Notes: generated by a model from the sequence alone, not told the origin. A DNA stretch of 64,000 bases from Bacillota bacterium (GCA_013178305.1 JABLXB010000003.1:1-64000), one strand, 5' to 3'; positions 22,876 through 31,994 are shown, counted from the first letter of the stretch. A program made the numbers and translations.

Positions 22876-23291
22876 ACGAGGTTTTCGTTGACACAAGCGC
22901 CTGGGTCGCACTGGTTGATACCAACGAGCTCAACCATAAGGCGGCCGCCGGGGTGTATGAGAGTCTTCTGAAGAATTCGCGCCTGGTCACCACGAACCTG
23001 GTCCTGGCCGAGACACACACGACGTTGATGAGGAGAGTCAACAGCAGAGTAGCCTTCGCTTTCATCGAAAACACGACGTCGAGCGGCCGAATCCAGATTG
23101 TCTATTCGAACAGGGGGATCGAGGAGGAGGCACTCCGGGTCCTGCGCAAGTACGCTGACCATCCGATAAGCTATGTCGACGCGGCGAGCTTCGCCGTGAT
23201 GTCAGGCCGCTCCATTCGGGACGCCTTTTGCTATGACAAGCATTTCGTTGTAGCGGGGTTCAATGCCGTCGGTATGACGGGATCTCGATGA
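22872..23291 (+). CDS. vapC: PIN-domain ribonuclease toxin (VapC)
   Basis: A 139-residue PIN-domain protein with all four acidic positions in place: VDTSAWVAL (Asp), NLVLAETHT (Glu), SYVDAASFAVM (Asp) and FCYDKHF (Asp). VapC toxins are Mg2+-dependent endoribonucleases that cut tRNA or rRNA. The start is GTG 22872 inside the GTGA overlap with the antitoxin gene. Unlike the vapC remnant at 1592, this module is complete. Confidence 0.88.
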   Translation: MNEVFVDTSAWVALVDTNELNHKAAAGVYESLLKNSRLVTTNLVLAETHTTLMRRVNSRVAFAFIENTTSSGRIQIVYSNRGIEEEALRVLRKYADHPISYVDAASFAVMSGRSIRDAFCYDKHFVVAGFNAVGMTGSR

Positions 23292-23380
23292 TGCGGCGGC
23301 AGGTCCCGTGGTCAAAACGCAAGGGGCCGCCGAGGCGGCCCGAAGTAGAGCGAGCCTCCAACCGAGACCGCGAGGCCGTA

Positions 23381-23441
23381 CAGTAAACTTTTCACAACAG
23401 CAAACTTTTCGCTTGACATGCGGCCACTCGGATGCTAGATA
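23381..23441 (+). promoter_or_regulatory. promoter of the lysine-riboswitch transcript, with direct repeat
   Basis: TTGACA (23413-23418) and TAGATA (23436-23441) have a 17-bp spacer. Just upstream a 13-base repeat (CAGYAAACTTTTC) occurs at 23381 and 23398, exactly 17 bases apart, possibly an activator or UP-like element. Confidence 0.7.
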
Positions 23442-23485
23442 TTAAACAAACGGAATATCGAGTATACGCCTCATCTCCTTCAAAA

Positions 23486-23642
23486 GGGGTGAGTCAGAGG
23501 CGCGGCGTTCATGAGTAACCGTGGGTGAGCAGGGCGAGTACGCTTTCGAGCGTCAACCCGTGAGCGAAAGGGACCGCCGCCGAAGTCCGGCCGCCAGGCC
23601 GGGCTGGGGTCGCAGCCGAACAGGTGCGACACTGTCACCTGG
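23486..23642 (+). promoter_or_regulatory. lysine riboswitch (L-box)
   Basis: Conserved L-box segments appear in order: AGAGGCGCGGCG, ATGAGTAA, GTGAGCGAAAGGGACCGCCG (23560 region), CCGAAG, GGGCTGGGG and GACACTGTCACC. P1 pairs GGTGA (23488-23492) with TCACC (23635-23639). The 3' P1 strand CACCTGG (23636-23642) can alternatively pair with CCAGGTG (23657-23663). The downstream gene is lysA, matching the ligand. Confidence 0.92.
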
Positions 23643-23718
23643 ATCTGCCCGATGGTCCAGGTGGAGCGCTACTCACAGGGCGGGGAAGGGAGGGTATTGC
23701 GGTAAGTCGAGGCTTTCG

Positions 23719-23754
23719 GGCCACCGCAGTGCGCTGCTGGTGGCCTTGACGTTT
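23719..23754 (+). terminator. lysine-riboswitch terminator
   Basis: GGCCACC (23719-23725) pairs with GGTGGCC (23739-23745), followed by TTGACGTTTT, between the L-box aptamer and lysA. Confidence 0.65.
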
Positions 23755-23791
23755 TCCCAGGGGGTATACCAATTCAGGGAGGTCTCCATAA

Positions 23792-25366
23792 ATGGAAGAA
23801 GGCATGATCGAGACACCTGTCGAGAATCCCGGGGGAAACCACGGGGTCCAGGGTATTCCGGGCAGCATGGGTATATGCAGCGGCTTGAGGGTCAACGGGG
23901 CCGGTCACCTGGAGATGGGCGGCGTTGACCTGGCGGTCCTGGCCAAGAGGATGGGCACACCGCTGTATGTACTGGACGAATCGTTCATCCGCGCTCAATG
24001 CAGGCGTTACCGCGAGGCATTCACGCAGAATTACCCCCACTGGGACGTGGCGTACGCATCCAAGGCTCTCTCCAATCGCGCGCTAGTCAGCATCATGCAC
24101 CAGGAAGGACTCTCCCTGGACGTGGTCTCGGGGGGAGAACTCCACACCGCCGTCACCGCCGGTTTCCCGCCCGAGCGCATCTACTTCCACGGCAACAACA
24201 AGTCCGATGAGGAGATCGCGCTCGGCCTCGACTACGGCGTCGGCCGGTTCGTGGTGGACAGCGCGATCGAGCTCGAGGTCCTGGGCCGCCTGGCGGCGGC
24301 CAGGGGGCGAAACGCGGCCATCCTGATCCGCGTAAGGCCCGGCATCGAGGCGCACTGCCACCACTACGTGCAGACGGGGACCACGGATTCGAAGTTCGGA
24401 GTATCGCTGCGGGAGGCCGCCCACCTCGCGCGTTCGGCCGCGAGGTCGGGTGTCCTGGCGGTTAAAGGCATCCACTGCCACATCGGTTCCCAGATACTCG
24501 AGACGAAGCCTTTCGAGGCCGCGTCGTCGGTAATGGTCCAGACCCTCGTCAGGGTCAGGAGCGAGATCCAGCGCCAGACCGGCGCGGCGTTCGCCGCGAG
24601 GGATCTGCCGGACGAACTCAGCCTCGGCGGCGGGCTAGGGGTCGCGGATGCCACTGGTCAGAGACCGCCATCCATTGAAGACTACGTGAAGTCGTTGTGC
24701 CGCACAGTCAAGGAGGAATGGAGGAAGGCCCATCCCGGCGACGCCGGCGACGGCAGCTACGCTAGCGCGCAGTTGCCGAGGATAATCATCGAACCGGGCC
24801 GCTCCATCATCAACGGCGCAGGCGTGACGCTGTACACCGTGGGGGGCACCAAGCTCTCCGGTAACCGCAGGAACTACGTATTCGTCGACGGTGGGATGGG
24901 CGACAACCCGCGCCCGGCCCTGTACGGCGCCAGATACACCGCTGCGCTCGCCAACCGGGCGGGAGAGGCGCCCGAGACCGAGTACAGGGTAGTCGGCAAA
25001 TGCTGCGAATCTGGCGACGTGCTGATAGAGCAGGCCGGCATGCCGCGAGCGCACAGGGGCGACATCCTGGTCACGTTCGGGACGGGAGCCTACAACTACT
25101 CCATGGCATCCAACTATAACCGCCTGCCGCGACCGGCGATGGTACTCGTGCGCGACGGCAAGTGGGACGTCATAGTCAAGCGCGAGACATTCGAGCACCT
25201 CACCGCGCTCGACGTGGTGCCGCCGAGGCTCCACGCCTGGGCATGGCCGGGCGCGGCCGAGCGTACAGGCGGCCTCGGGGGGCAGCCTTCATGCTGCGGG
25301 GGCGAGCACGGGATGCTCGACAGTGAAAACGGGGTTGCCGGTCGTGCAGTGGGGTTGACGCGTTAG
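23792..25366 (+). CDS. lysA: diaminopimelate decarboxylase
   Basis: The final step of lysine synthesis: decarboxylation of meso-diaminopimelate. PLP-lysine motif VAYASKAL (Lys near residue 91), HIGSQI, the phosphate-binding GGGLGV, IIEPGRSI, and the active-site CCESGD with a YNY segment near the C-terminus are all present. At 524 residues it is about 100 longer than usual: extra N-terminal residues precede PLYVLDE, an insertion follows GGGLGV, and a Gly/Cys-rich tail runs from about residue 470. ATG 23792 has GGGAGGT upstream. Expression is controlled by the L-box. It probably forms a single-gene transcript. Confidence 0.93.
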   Translation: MEEGMIETPVENPGGNHGVQGIPGSMGICSGLRVNGAGHLEMGGVDLAVLAKRMGTPLYVLDESFIRAQCRRYREAFTQNYPHWDVAYASKALSNRALVSIMHQEGLSLDVVSGGELHTAVTAGFPPERIYFHGNNKSDEEIALGLDYGVGRFVVDSAIELEVLGRLAAARGRNAAILIRVRPGIEAHCHHYVQTGTTDSKFGVSLREAAHLARSAARSGVLAVKGIHCHIGSQILETKPFEAASSVMVQTLVRVRSEIQRQTGAAFAARDLPDELSLGGGLGVADATGQRPPSIEDYVKSLCRTVKEEWRKAHPGDAGDGSYASAQLPRIIIEPGRSIINGAGVTLYTVGGTKLSGNRRNYVFVDGGMGDNPRPALYGARYTAALANRAGEAPETEYRVVGKCCESGDVLIEQAGMPRAHRGDILVTFGTGAYNYSMASNYNRLPRPAMVLVRDGKWDVIVKRETFEHLTALDVVPPRLHAWAWPGAAERTGGLGGQPSCCGGEHGMLDSENGVAGRAVGLTR

Positions 25367-25394
25367 AATTGAGATAGTCCGGTTAACAGGGTCA

Positions 25395-25426
25395 GGGCCG
25401 CCGGTTTGCGAGCCGGTGGCCCTTTT
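25395..25426 (+). terminator. intrinsic terminator of lysA
   Basis: GGGCCGCCGG pairs with CCGGTGGCCC around a TTTGCGAG loop, followed by TTTT. Confidence 0.85.
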
Positions 25427-25580
25427 GCCTTGAGGTAGCGCTCGGCCGTGAGGACTCCTGACCCTGGGGGCCGCTCAGGCCGGGGGGCGTGTGTGGGGAG
25501 GATATCGACCGAGGGCTACAGAATACAGTAGCCGCACGACGAGAATATACTAGGCGAAACGTACTTGAACTGGAGTTGAG

Positions 25581-26834
25581 ATGGTGAACATCGCGTTGCT
25601 TGGGGCGGGTACAGTGGGGGGCAGCCTTCTCGAAATCCTCTCGCGTGACAGAGAGAGGATAGCGGGAGTGAACGGTGCTCCCGTCACCATAACGAAGGTG
25701 CTGGAGCCCGACCGGTCCAAGCACGAGCGCATACGGGCCTACGGTGCCTCAATCGCGGCCACCCTCGACGACATCACCGGGGACCCGTCGGTGGAGGTCG
25801 TAGTGGAACTGATAGGCAGGATCGACCCCTCGCGCGAGATGGTGCTGCGCTCGCTCGAGGCGGGTAAACACGTGGTGACTGCGAACAAGGACCTCATCAG
25901 CGAGCACCTCGACGAGTTTCTCGAGGTCGCTTCGAGGAGGAACGTCGCCATCTTGTTCGAGGCCAGCGTTTGCGGGGCGATCCCGATAATCAAGACGCTG
26001 GCCAACCACCTGAGGTCGAACAGGATAGACCGCATCGCCGGCATAGTCAACGGGACCACCAATTACATACTCACGAAGATGGCGGAGACGGGCGCTTCGC
26101 TGGAGGATGCGCTGAAGGAGGCGCAGCGCCTTGGATACGCGGAGAGCGATCCGACCGCGGACGTGCGAGGGCTCGACGCTGCGAGGAAGATATGCATCCT
26201 GGCCAGGCTCGCGTACGGTGTGCCCGCCCGGCCGGGCGGGATATCCGTAGAGGGGATCGAGAACGTCACGGCCGGTGACATCAGTGCAGGCAAGGCGACG
26301 GGGATGGTGCTCAAGATTCTCGCTGTCGCCGCGCGTCAGGACGGAGGGGACGGCGTCGAGGTGAGGGTGCACCCCGCGTACGTTCCAGCCACCCACCAGC
26401 TGGCATCCGTAACGGATTCGTTCAACGCGGTGGAGATCCGCGGATTCCCAATGGATAACTTGTTCTTCGTTGGTCGCGGGGCCGGCGGTATGCCGACTGC
26501 CAGCGCCATTGTTGGAGACCTCCTCGAGATCCAGAGGGCCCGGGAGTCGGCCGCGGTGTCATCCCTGAACGATTACGGCATCAGCAGGCTTCTGCGGCCG
26601 GAGGAACTGCGCTCGCGGTGGCTGGTGCGGGGGCGGCCCGGCGCCGGCGGCGGCGTGGCGAAGGTCCTCAGGTCGTGCGGCATGGCGCTCGAACGCACGG
26701 TGGTTGTCGATCCGGCGACGGGAGAGGTGGCCGCGTTTACAGGGGCGGTACTGGATCAGGAGATGAACCGTTGTATGGAGCGCCTGGCGGCGCAAGGATT
26801 CAGCGGCGCCCGCGCGCTACGATATCTCACGTGA
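25581..26834 (+). CDS. hom: homoserine dehydrogenase
   Basis: A 417-residue NAD(P)-dependent enzyme reducing aspartate semialdehyde to homoserine for threonine and methionine synthesis. The Rossmann GAGTVGG is at residues 8-14, TANKDLISEH follows, then FEASVCGAIPIIK, and the substrate motif GIVNGTTNYIL. The signature GYAESDPTADVRGLDAARK carries the catalytic Lys/Asp. The C-terminal ~70 residues occupy the ACT-domain position but read as a divergent ACT (RGRPGAGGGVAKVL). ATG 25581 follows CTGGAG. No riboswitch was recognised in the ~150-base leader. Confidence 0.93.
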   Translation: MVNIALLGAGTVGGSLLEILSRDRERIAGVNGAPVTITKVLEPDRSKHERIRAYGASIAATLDDITGDPSVEVVVELIGRIDPSREMVLRSLEAGKHVVTANKDLISEHLDEFLEVASRRNVAILFEASVCGAIPIIKTLANHLRSNRIDRIAGIVNGTTNYILTKMAETGASLEDALKEAQRLGYAESDPTADVRGLDAARKICILARLAYGVPARPGGISVEGIENVTAGDISAGKATGMVLKILAVAARQDGGDGVEVRVHPAYVPATHQLASVTDSFNAVEIRGFPMDNLFFVGRGAGGMPTASAIVGDLLEIQRARESAAVSSLNDYGISRLLRPEELRSRWLVRGRPGAGGGVAKVLRSCGMALERTVVVDPATGEVAAFTGAVLDQEMNRCMERLAAQGFSGARALRYLT

Positions 26835-26869
26835 ACGACGCCGCAAGTCCCAGTGCCATGTAGAAGACC

Positions 26870-26892
26870 CCCCCGCCACGAGCGGGGGTTTT
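26870..26892 (+). terminator. intrinsic terminator of hom
   Basis: CCCCCGC pairs with GCGGGGG over a CACGA loop and is followed by TTTT. Confidence 0.88.
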
Positions 26893-26990
26893 CATGCGCC
26901 CGCCACCCCACGCGGAGGCGCACACGCACGCCTGCCCACGTTTATCCATGGAACCCCGCCCCATACTGCGTCGTCGTAATCTCAGGGGGT

Positions 26991-27680
26991 ATGAGAGTGT
27001 CCCTGGTCGAACTCAATTCGGTTGGCAAGGTATACCGCTCCGGCAAGGTGGAGGTCCACGCGCTCCGGGAAATCAGTCTCCGCGTTGGCAGCGGTGAGTT
27101 CGTTTCCATCATGGGGCCGTCGGGCTCCGGCAAGTCCACGCTGCTCAATATAGTGGGGTGCCTGGACAGGCCCAGTTCGGGGTCATTCCGGATCGGGGGG
27201 ACGGCTGTGGACCGGCTCGGGGACGGCCAGCTCGCCGACCTGAGAAACAAGTGTCTCGGGTTCGTGTTCCAGGGATTCCACCTCCTCCCGCGCCTTACCG
27301 CCCGGCAGAACGTTGAGATGCCCCTCGTCTATCGTGGGGTGGTGCCACGTCAGCGCCGCGAGAAGGCGGAGGCGATGCTCGCCGCCGTCGGGTTGGCCAA
27401 CGAGACAGGGCGTTTGCCTACGGAGTTATCCGGCGGGCAGCAGCAGCGCGTGGCTATAGCGCGGGCCCTCGTCGGAGAACCCGTTATCGTGCTGGCCGAC
27501 GAGCCCACCGGGAACCTCGACAGCAACACGGGCAGGGAAATCATGATTCTCCTGCAAAACCTAAACAGCGAGCGCGGGGTTACGATTGTCCAGGTCACGC
27601 ACGACCAGGCGATGGTGGCTTACGGAAGGCGCGTCATCCGGTTGAAGGACGGATACGTTGTCGACGACAGTCCGGCATAG
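26991..27680 (+). CDS. ABC transporter ATPase, MacB/LolD-like
   Basis: About 229 residues. Walker [11 protein letters not shown]-loop [10 protein letters not shown], signature [15 protein letters not shown], Walker [14 protein letters not shown] and the H-loop VTHD are intact. The [14 protein letters not shown] stretch and the NLDSNTG motif are typical of the MacB/LolD/FtsE branch, which couples to FtsX-like permeases. It is the first gene of a three-gene set with an HlyD-type adaptor and a MacB-like permease. ATG 26991 is close to its ribosome site; GTG 26997 is an equally plausible start. Confidence 0.9.
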   Translation: MRVSLVELNSVGKVYRSGKVEVHALREISLRVGSGEFVSIMGPSGSGKSTLLNIVGCLDRPSSGSFRIGGTAVDRLGDGQLADLRNKCLGFVFQGFHLLPRLTARQNVEMPLVYRGVVPRQRREKAEAMLAAVGLANETGRLPTELSGGQQQRVAIARALVGEPVIVLADEPTGNLDSNTGREIMILLQNLNSERGVTIVQVTHDQAMVAYGRRVIRLKDGYVVDDSPA

Positions 27681-27763
27681 CGGGACTGACCCGCGTACGA
27701 CCGGGATGTGGCGGCGGCGACGGTGGTCGCGGCCAGGCGGAATTTGAAGGAGTGGTCGGGTCG

Positions 27764-29431
27764 ATGAGCGAGGTGCCTCGGGTTACGGTCAGTCGTAAGA
27801 CTATCGGGTTGTTGCTGGTGGGCGCGGTCGTCGCAATCGGCGGGCGCGCCGCCTACGGCAGGCTGACCTCCGAGGGTAAGGACAAGGCTGCCGCGCCGGT
27901 ATACGCCACCGCGCAGGTGCAACGCGGGACGATCCGCGTGGCGGTGGAAGGGGCGGGGCAGCTTCAGCCGATATTCCTCAGTAATCTCGAAGCCCCCGCA
28001 GACGGCACAATCGAAGAGATGCTCATCGATCGCGGCCAGAAGGTTGAGAAGGGCCAGGTCATCGCCAAGCTGAGAAACGAGCAGGTATCGTACGAGGTGG
28101 CGGAACTCGAGTTCCAGTTGGAGCGCGCCATACTCCAGCTCGCTAACGTGCTCGGTGTACCCAAGTCGGAAGTCACCCGAGTCGACCCGGGCCGGGGCGT
28201 GTATGTGATGGCGCCGATCGGGGGACGACTGGTCAGCCTCGACGTGAAGGTCGGAGACAATCTGGCCGAAGGGACGCTCGTGGGTCGAATCGTCGACGAT
28301 TCATCGGTGATCACTGTGGCTGAACTCGTCTCGACCGAGATGCCCGGCGTCGCGAAGGGCCAGCAGGTAACCATGAGGTTCGGTGAGTTTTCGGGTTTTG
28401 CGCGCGGAACAGTCACCGACGTCGACCCGACGCCGATCCCCAAAGGCGAGGGGTTCGTGTACCGGGTGACGATTGAGGCCGACAACCCCGGGTTGTTCAA
28501 GCCGGATCAGGAGTTCAGGGCGACGATACACACCCCGCGGGGCGACGTATCCGTCGGGTCGCCTCTCAAGGTCGACCGGTACAAGCAGGAGACCGTCGTC
28601 AGGTCGCTCGCCGAGGGTACCGTCACCGCGGTCAACGTTCGCAATCTTGGCCTCGTCAAATCGGGGCAAACCCTTGTGACGCTCGGTGGCGAGGCGACCA
28701 AGCGTTATGTAGAGCAGAAGCAGCTCGACATCCGCGAACTCGAAGTGAAGATAGCCAAGAAGCAGGAGATCCGCGACAAGATGGTCGTGGTGTCGCCGAT
28801 CACCGGGACGGTGGCGTGGATTCGCGGCGGCCCCGGCACCTACGTCAGGGCGGGCGAGCCGCTCGGTAACATATTCGACAACTCCAAGATGAACGTCATG
28901 ATACGCGTCGACGAGCTCGACGTTGTGCACCTCCAGGACGGCCAGGAAGCGGGGGTGAGCGTCGAGGCGCTTCCCGGGAAGAAGTTCAAGGGGAAGGTGC
29001 TCAGGGTCGACATGATGGGTCAGACGGAGGGCGGGTTCGCCCAGTACGGGGTGTTCCTCGAGGTGGAGGGGACACAGGAGCTCAAGCCTGGGATGACCGC
29101 CAACATCACCATATTCATAGACGAGAAAAAGGACGTCCTCCTTATGCCCATCGAGGCGGTATTCGAACAGGGCGGCGAGGCAATGGTGGAGGTACTGACG
29201 GATAAGGGGCCGAAGGCTGTGCCCGTCAAACTAGGACTTGTCAACGACGAGGTGGCCGAGGTGCTGAGCGGGCTCGACGAGGGGCAGGCGATCATCACGG
29301 GTAGCTCGCTGGACCGCCTGGACCGCGCCCGCAACGAAGCGGAAAACAAGGAAGAGGGCAAGAAGAAAGAGCCCCTGGTGATGCCGCAGAAGAGGCCGGT
29401 GGACTCACCGGCGCCGGCTCGCAAGCCATGA
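27764..29431 (+). CDS. periplasmic/extracytoplasmic adaptor protein (HlyD/MacA family)
   Basis: About 555 residues with one N-terminal membrane anchor (TIGLLLVGAVVAIGG), so it is mostly outside the cytoplasmic membrane. It contains two biotinyl/lipoyl-like half-motifs (APADGTIEEMLIDRGQKVEKGQVI and a second near VVSPITGTVAWI...GEPLGNIFD), a predicted helical stretch (YVEQKQLDIRELEVKIAKKQEIRDK is split around position 320), and a beta-barrel domain. It is longer than MacA (~370 residues) because an additional lipoyl/barrel segment is present in the N-terminal half. It links the permease to a partner or stabilises the pump. ATG 27764 has GAAGGAG upstream; a GTG at 27752 is too close to it. It overlaps the permease gene by ATGA. 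Confidence 0.85.
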   Translation: MSEVPRVTVSRKTIGLLLVGAVVAIGGRAAYGRLTSEGKDKAAAPVYATAQVQRGTIRVAVEGAGQLQPIFLSNLEAPADGTIEEMLIDRGQKVEKGQVIAKLRNEQVSYEVAELEFQLERAILQLANVLGVPKSEVTRVDPGRGVYVMAPIGGRLVSLDVKVGDNLAEGTLVGRIVDDSSVITVAELVSTEMPGVAKGQQVTMRFGEFSGFARGTVTDVDPTPIPKGEGFVYRVTIEADNPGLFKPDQEFRATIHTPRGDVSVGSPLKVDRYKQETVVRSLAEGTVTAVNVRNLGLVKSGQTLVTLGGEATKRYVEQKQLDIRELEVKIAKKQEIRDKMVVVSPITGTVAWIRGGPGTYVRAGEPLGNIFDNSKMNVMIRVDELDVVHLQDGQEAGVSVEALPGKKFKGKVLRVDMMGQTEGGFAQYGVFLEVEGTQELKPGMTANITIFIDEKKDVLLMPIEAVFEQGGEAMVEVLTDKGPKAVPVKLGLVNDEVAEVLSGLDEGQAIITGSSLDRLDRARNEAENKEEGKKKEPLVMPQKRPVDSPAPARKP

Positions 29432-30855
29432 ACGCTACCGTGCAGCAGCAGGCACAGCCGCAGCCTGGCATGCAGGCGCCTCCGCCGGCCCGGCCGGATT
29501 CCGCGCCGGGCGGGTGGCTTCCCGTAGTCCTCACGCGGGCCGTGTTCGGGGTGGAGATGGCGCTCGGCGGTGTGGCGATGAACCGCCTGCGCTCTGCGAT
29601 CACCGTGATCGGCGTCACGATCGGCGTGGCTTCGATAGTGAGCCTGGTGGGCATCGGCGAGGGTGCGCGGCTGGCAATAGTACGCCAGTTCGAAAGCCTG
29701 GGGACGAACCTCATCAAGATCGAAAGCCATCACTGGCGCGCCGAGCTGCGCCCCGAGGACGCGCGTGCACTGGAGTCGCGCGTGCCCACGATATCCCTTG
29801 CCATGCCCGTCGTGAAAGCGGAGGGCCAGGTGAAGTGGAGGCGTCGCGCCCAGGAGGTCAAGATCATCGGGGTCTCCGAGGATTTCCCGGCCTTGCGGCA
29901 GCACCGGCTCCTTGCGGGCAGGTTCTTCTCACACCTCCACGTCAAGGAGCGGCTCCGCGTGGCCGTGCTGGGATTCAATGTGGTGGATTCGCTGTTTCAG
30001 GGCCGCAATCCGATCGGGCAGCGCATCTACATCGACGGTCAGAGGTTCACCGTAATAGGCGTGCTGGAACCCAAGGGGACCGGGATGGCGGACGACATCG
30101 ACGACAAGATCGTGCTGCCGCTGACGTCGGCGCAGCGCTTGACGCGGAGCTATCGCGTGAACGAGTTGTGGGCACAGGGCGTTTCCCGCGAGGCGGTTGA
30201 CGCGGCCGTGGTGCAGATCAGCCGGATCTACAACAAGAAACTCGGTCTCGACAAGCAGCAACCCGACGACGAGAAGGCGATCAAAATGCGGGGGGCGTAC
30301 GGCCTGTATAGTCCGTATGGGCGCTACTACCCGCGCGGCGGGTGGGGATCATCGGGGTCCGTCAGGATGGAGATGCCGAAGCCCTACGAGAAGGACAAGG
30401 GCCTCGGCCCCGAGACGTTACTTTCGGTCACAAGCCTGAACGAACTCGTGCAGGAGGCCAGCCAGGCCAATCGCGTGATGACGCTGATGCTTGGAGGAAT
30501 CGCCGGCGTATCGCTTCTGGTCGGCGGGCTTGGCATCATGAACATCATGCTCGTGTCGGTGACTGAGCGCACATCGGAGATCGGCCTGCGAAAGGCGTTC
30601 GGCGCCAAGCGTGGCGACCTCATATTCCAGTTCCTCGTTGAAGCGTTCCTCCTGAGCGCGGCCGGCGGGCTGATCGGACTCCTGCTGGGCGTGGCCGGTT
30701 GCCGCGCGATAGCCTCTTACGGCATCGAAGCCGAAGTCACGTGGAACGCCTGCTGGGTGGCTATTACGTCGGCCCTGGCTGTCGGACTCCTGTTCGGCGT
30801 CTATCCCGCGTACCAGGCTTCGGGCCTGTCGCCGGTCGAGGCGCTGCGGCAGTAA
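29428..30855 (+). CDS. MacB-like ABC permease (FtsX fold)
   Basis: A 475-residue permease. The first membrane helix is preceded by MNRLRSAITVIGVTIGVASIV, the MacB/LolC N-terminal signature. A large extracytoplasmic domain with VLGFNVVDSLF and IGQRIYIDG follows, and three C-terminal helices begin at MTLMLGGIAGVSLLVGGLG. The MLVSVTERTSEIGLRKAFGA motif marks the coupling region. It has a ~40-residue Gly/Tyr/Arg-rich insertion (GAYGLYSPYGRYYPRGGW, residues ~290-308) in the outer domain that I do not know from MacB. Together with the two upstream genes it forms an exporter or mechanotransmission pump for an unknown substrate. Confidence 0.88.
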   Translation: MNATVQQQAQPQPGMQAPPPARPDSAPGGWLPVVLTRAVFGVEMALGGVAMNRLRSAITVIGVTIGVASIVSLVGIGEGARLAIVRQFESLGTNLIKIESHHWRAELRPEDARALESRVPTISLAMPVVKAEGQVKWRRRAQEVKIIGVSEDFPALRQHRLLAGRFFSHLHVKERLRVAVLGFNVVDSLFQGRNPIGQRIYIDGQRFTVIGVLEPKGTGMADDIDDKIVLPLTSAQRLTRSYRVNELWAQGVSREAVDAAVVQISRIYNKKLGLDKQQPDDEKAIKMRGAYGLYSPYGRYYPRGGWGSSGSVRMEMPKPYEKDKGLGPETLLSVTSLNELVQEASQANRVMTLMLGGIAGVSLLVGGLGIMNIMLVSVTERTSEIGLRKAFGAKRGDLIFQFLVEAFLLSAAGGLIGLLLGVAGCRAIASYGIEAEVTWNACWVAITSALAVGLLFGVYPAYQASGLSPVEALRQ

Positions 30856-30885
30856 GGCGCCAGTATGAGCCACCCGGCCTTGCGG

Positions 30886-31308
30886 TTATCCTGAAATGTA
30901 CGCCAGTATCTGATCCTTGAACCGCCTTATGTCATCCAGGTCCGTCCTGATGATCTCGTGCAATTCGTCGTTGGAAACCTGATGGTACAAATGAACCAGC
31001 CTGTTCCTGTAACCCGCCATCTTGACCAGTTGCAGTTGTAAGTCAGCAGTCACAATGCCCATTCTTCCGAGCCCCAGGGCGATGCCCTTGTATTCCATGG
31101 CCATATCCGTTCCACCGTTCTTGGCCAGGATGTGCCGGCCGATATCGAATACCGCCTCCAAAGCGCGCCTCAGGAAACTCTCGGCGGAGGCGGCAGTCCG
31201 GGCATTGAGGAATTCTTCCCTCGGCAGCAGGGAGAGTGCCTCGAGTTCGGTGAGGCATGTACTGATCAGGGCAAGTCTCTGCTTCACCAGCAGCCTGTCA
31301 ACTGGCAT
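30886..31308 (-). CDS. hepT: HepT-like ribonuclease toxin (DUF86)
   Basis: A 140-residue helical protein with the HepT motif RNRLVHLY (R-x4-6-H-x-Y type active site) near residue 104. Helices before it read FDIGRHILA and GLGRMGIV. HepT is the HEPN-domain RNase toxin of the type VII HepT/MntA system and is silenced by polyAMPylation of its Tyr. The gene follows mntA directly on the same strand, with the start at ATG 31308 two bases from the mntA stop. Confidence 0.85.
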   Translation of the reverse strand: MPVDRLLVKQRLALISTCLTELEALSLLPREEFLNARTAASAESFLRRALEAVFDIGRHILAKNGGTDMAMEYKGIALGLGRMGIVTADLQLQLVKMAGYRNRLVHLYHQVSNDELHEIIRTDLDDIRRFKDQILAYISG

Positions 31309-31309
31309 G

Positions 31310-31738
31310 CTAAACCCCCTCCAGGACCTCATCCAGATATCTCTCGAGAAACGGGCGAAAGTCCGCTGCACGGCGGAGTACGTTCTCCTCGTATTCGCTC
31401 CTGAACCCGGCATCCAATGAGTACACGCATTGCCCGCAAATGGCGTTGCCCTGGAATACCGAATGAGTCTCCTGCAAGAGCACCAGGTCAACGGGATAGG
31501 GAGCAAACACGTCCTGCAGAGCGTTGTGTATCGAACTGTACAGGTCAATCCTGCCCCGCGGCCCGGGAAGACCGTCTCGAAAAACGACTCCAACGTCGAT
31601 GTCGGCAAGGGGGTCGACCCTTTCCCGCCGGGCACCCTGCAGGATCTCCATTGCAGCCTTAACCTGCGAGCCAAAGATGTACATCAGGGCAACCCCGTTT
31701 TCGCGGGCGATATTATCAATTGTCTTCTGCTTGTCCAC
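31310..31738 (-). CDS. mntA: MntA-like nucleotidyltransferase antitoxin
   Basis: A 142-residue minimal nucleotidyltransferase. The GS of FGSQ and the catalytic DID of LADIDVGVVF are separated by about 21 residues instead of the usual ~10; the extra segment (AMEILQGARRERV) is basic. PVDLVLLQ supplies the third acidic residue. MntA AMPylates HepT. GTG 31738 has GGGAGGCG upstream. The pair appears intact. Confidence 0.8.
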   Translation of the reverse strand: MDKQKTIDNIARENGVALMYIFGSQVKAAMEILQGARRERVDPLADIDVGVVFRDGLPGPRGRIDLYSSIHNALQDVFAPYPVDLVLLQETHSVFQGNAICGQCVYSLDAGFRSEYEENVLRRAADFRPFLERYLDEVLEGV

Positions 31739-31812
31739 TGTTCGGGCGCCTCCCGCTCATAGTGTACCATTTTTCGGAAGGTGGGTGATAGGTTCCTCCG
31801 CGCGGTACTATC

Positions 31813-31920
31813 TCAGGAATTCGACCTTGAGAGCCTGTCGAACCCCTGCTCGGATACGCGCCTGGCAATCCTCGTGAGTTCCGCGGCTATCTCGTTCACG
31901 TTGGATTGCAGCTCGGCCAC
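31813..31920 (-). other. possible short coiled-coil ORF or remnant
   Basis: A 35-codon frame from GTG 31920 reads VAELQSNVNEIAAELTRIARRVSEQ then a short tail, an amphipathic helix with heptad-like spacing. No convincing ribosome site precedes it. It could be the C-terminal remnant of a larger protein. Coding status is doubtful. Confidence 0.2.
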
Positions 31921-31994
31921 AGTCGAGGGGTATGGGCCGCAAAGGCCACTTTGTGGTAGTATTAGGGTGTTGGATTCGACAGGAGGCGCGACGA

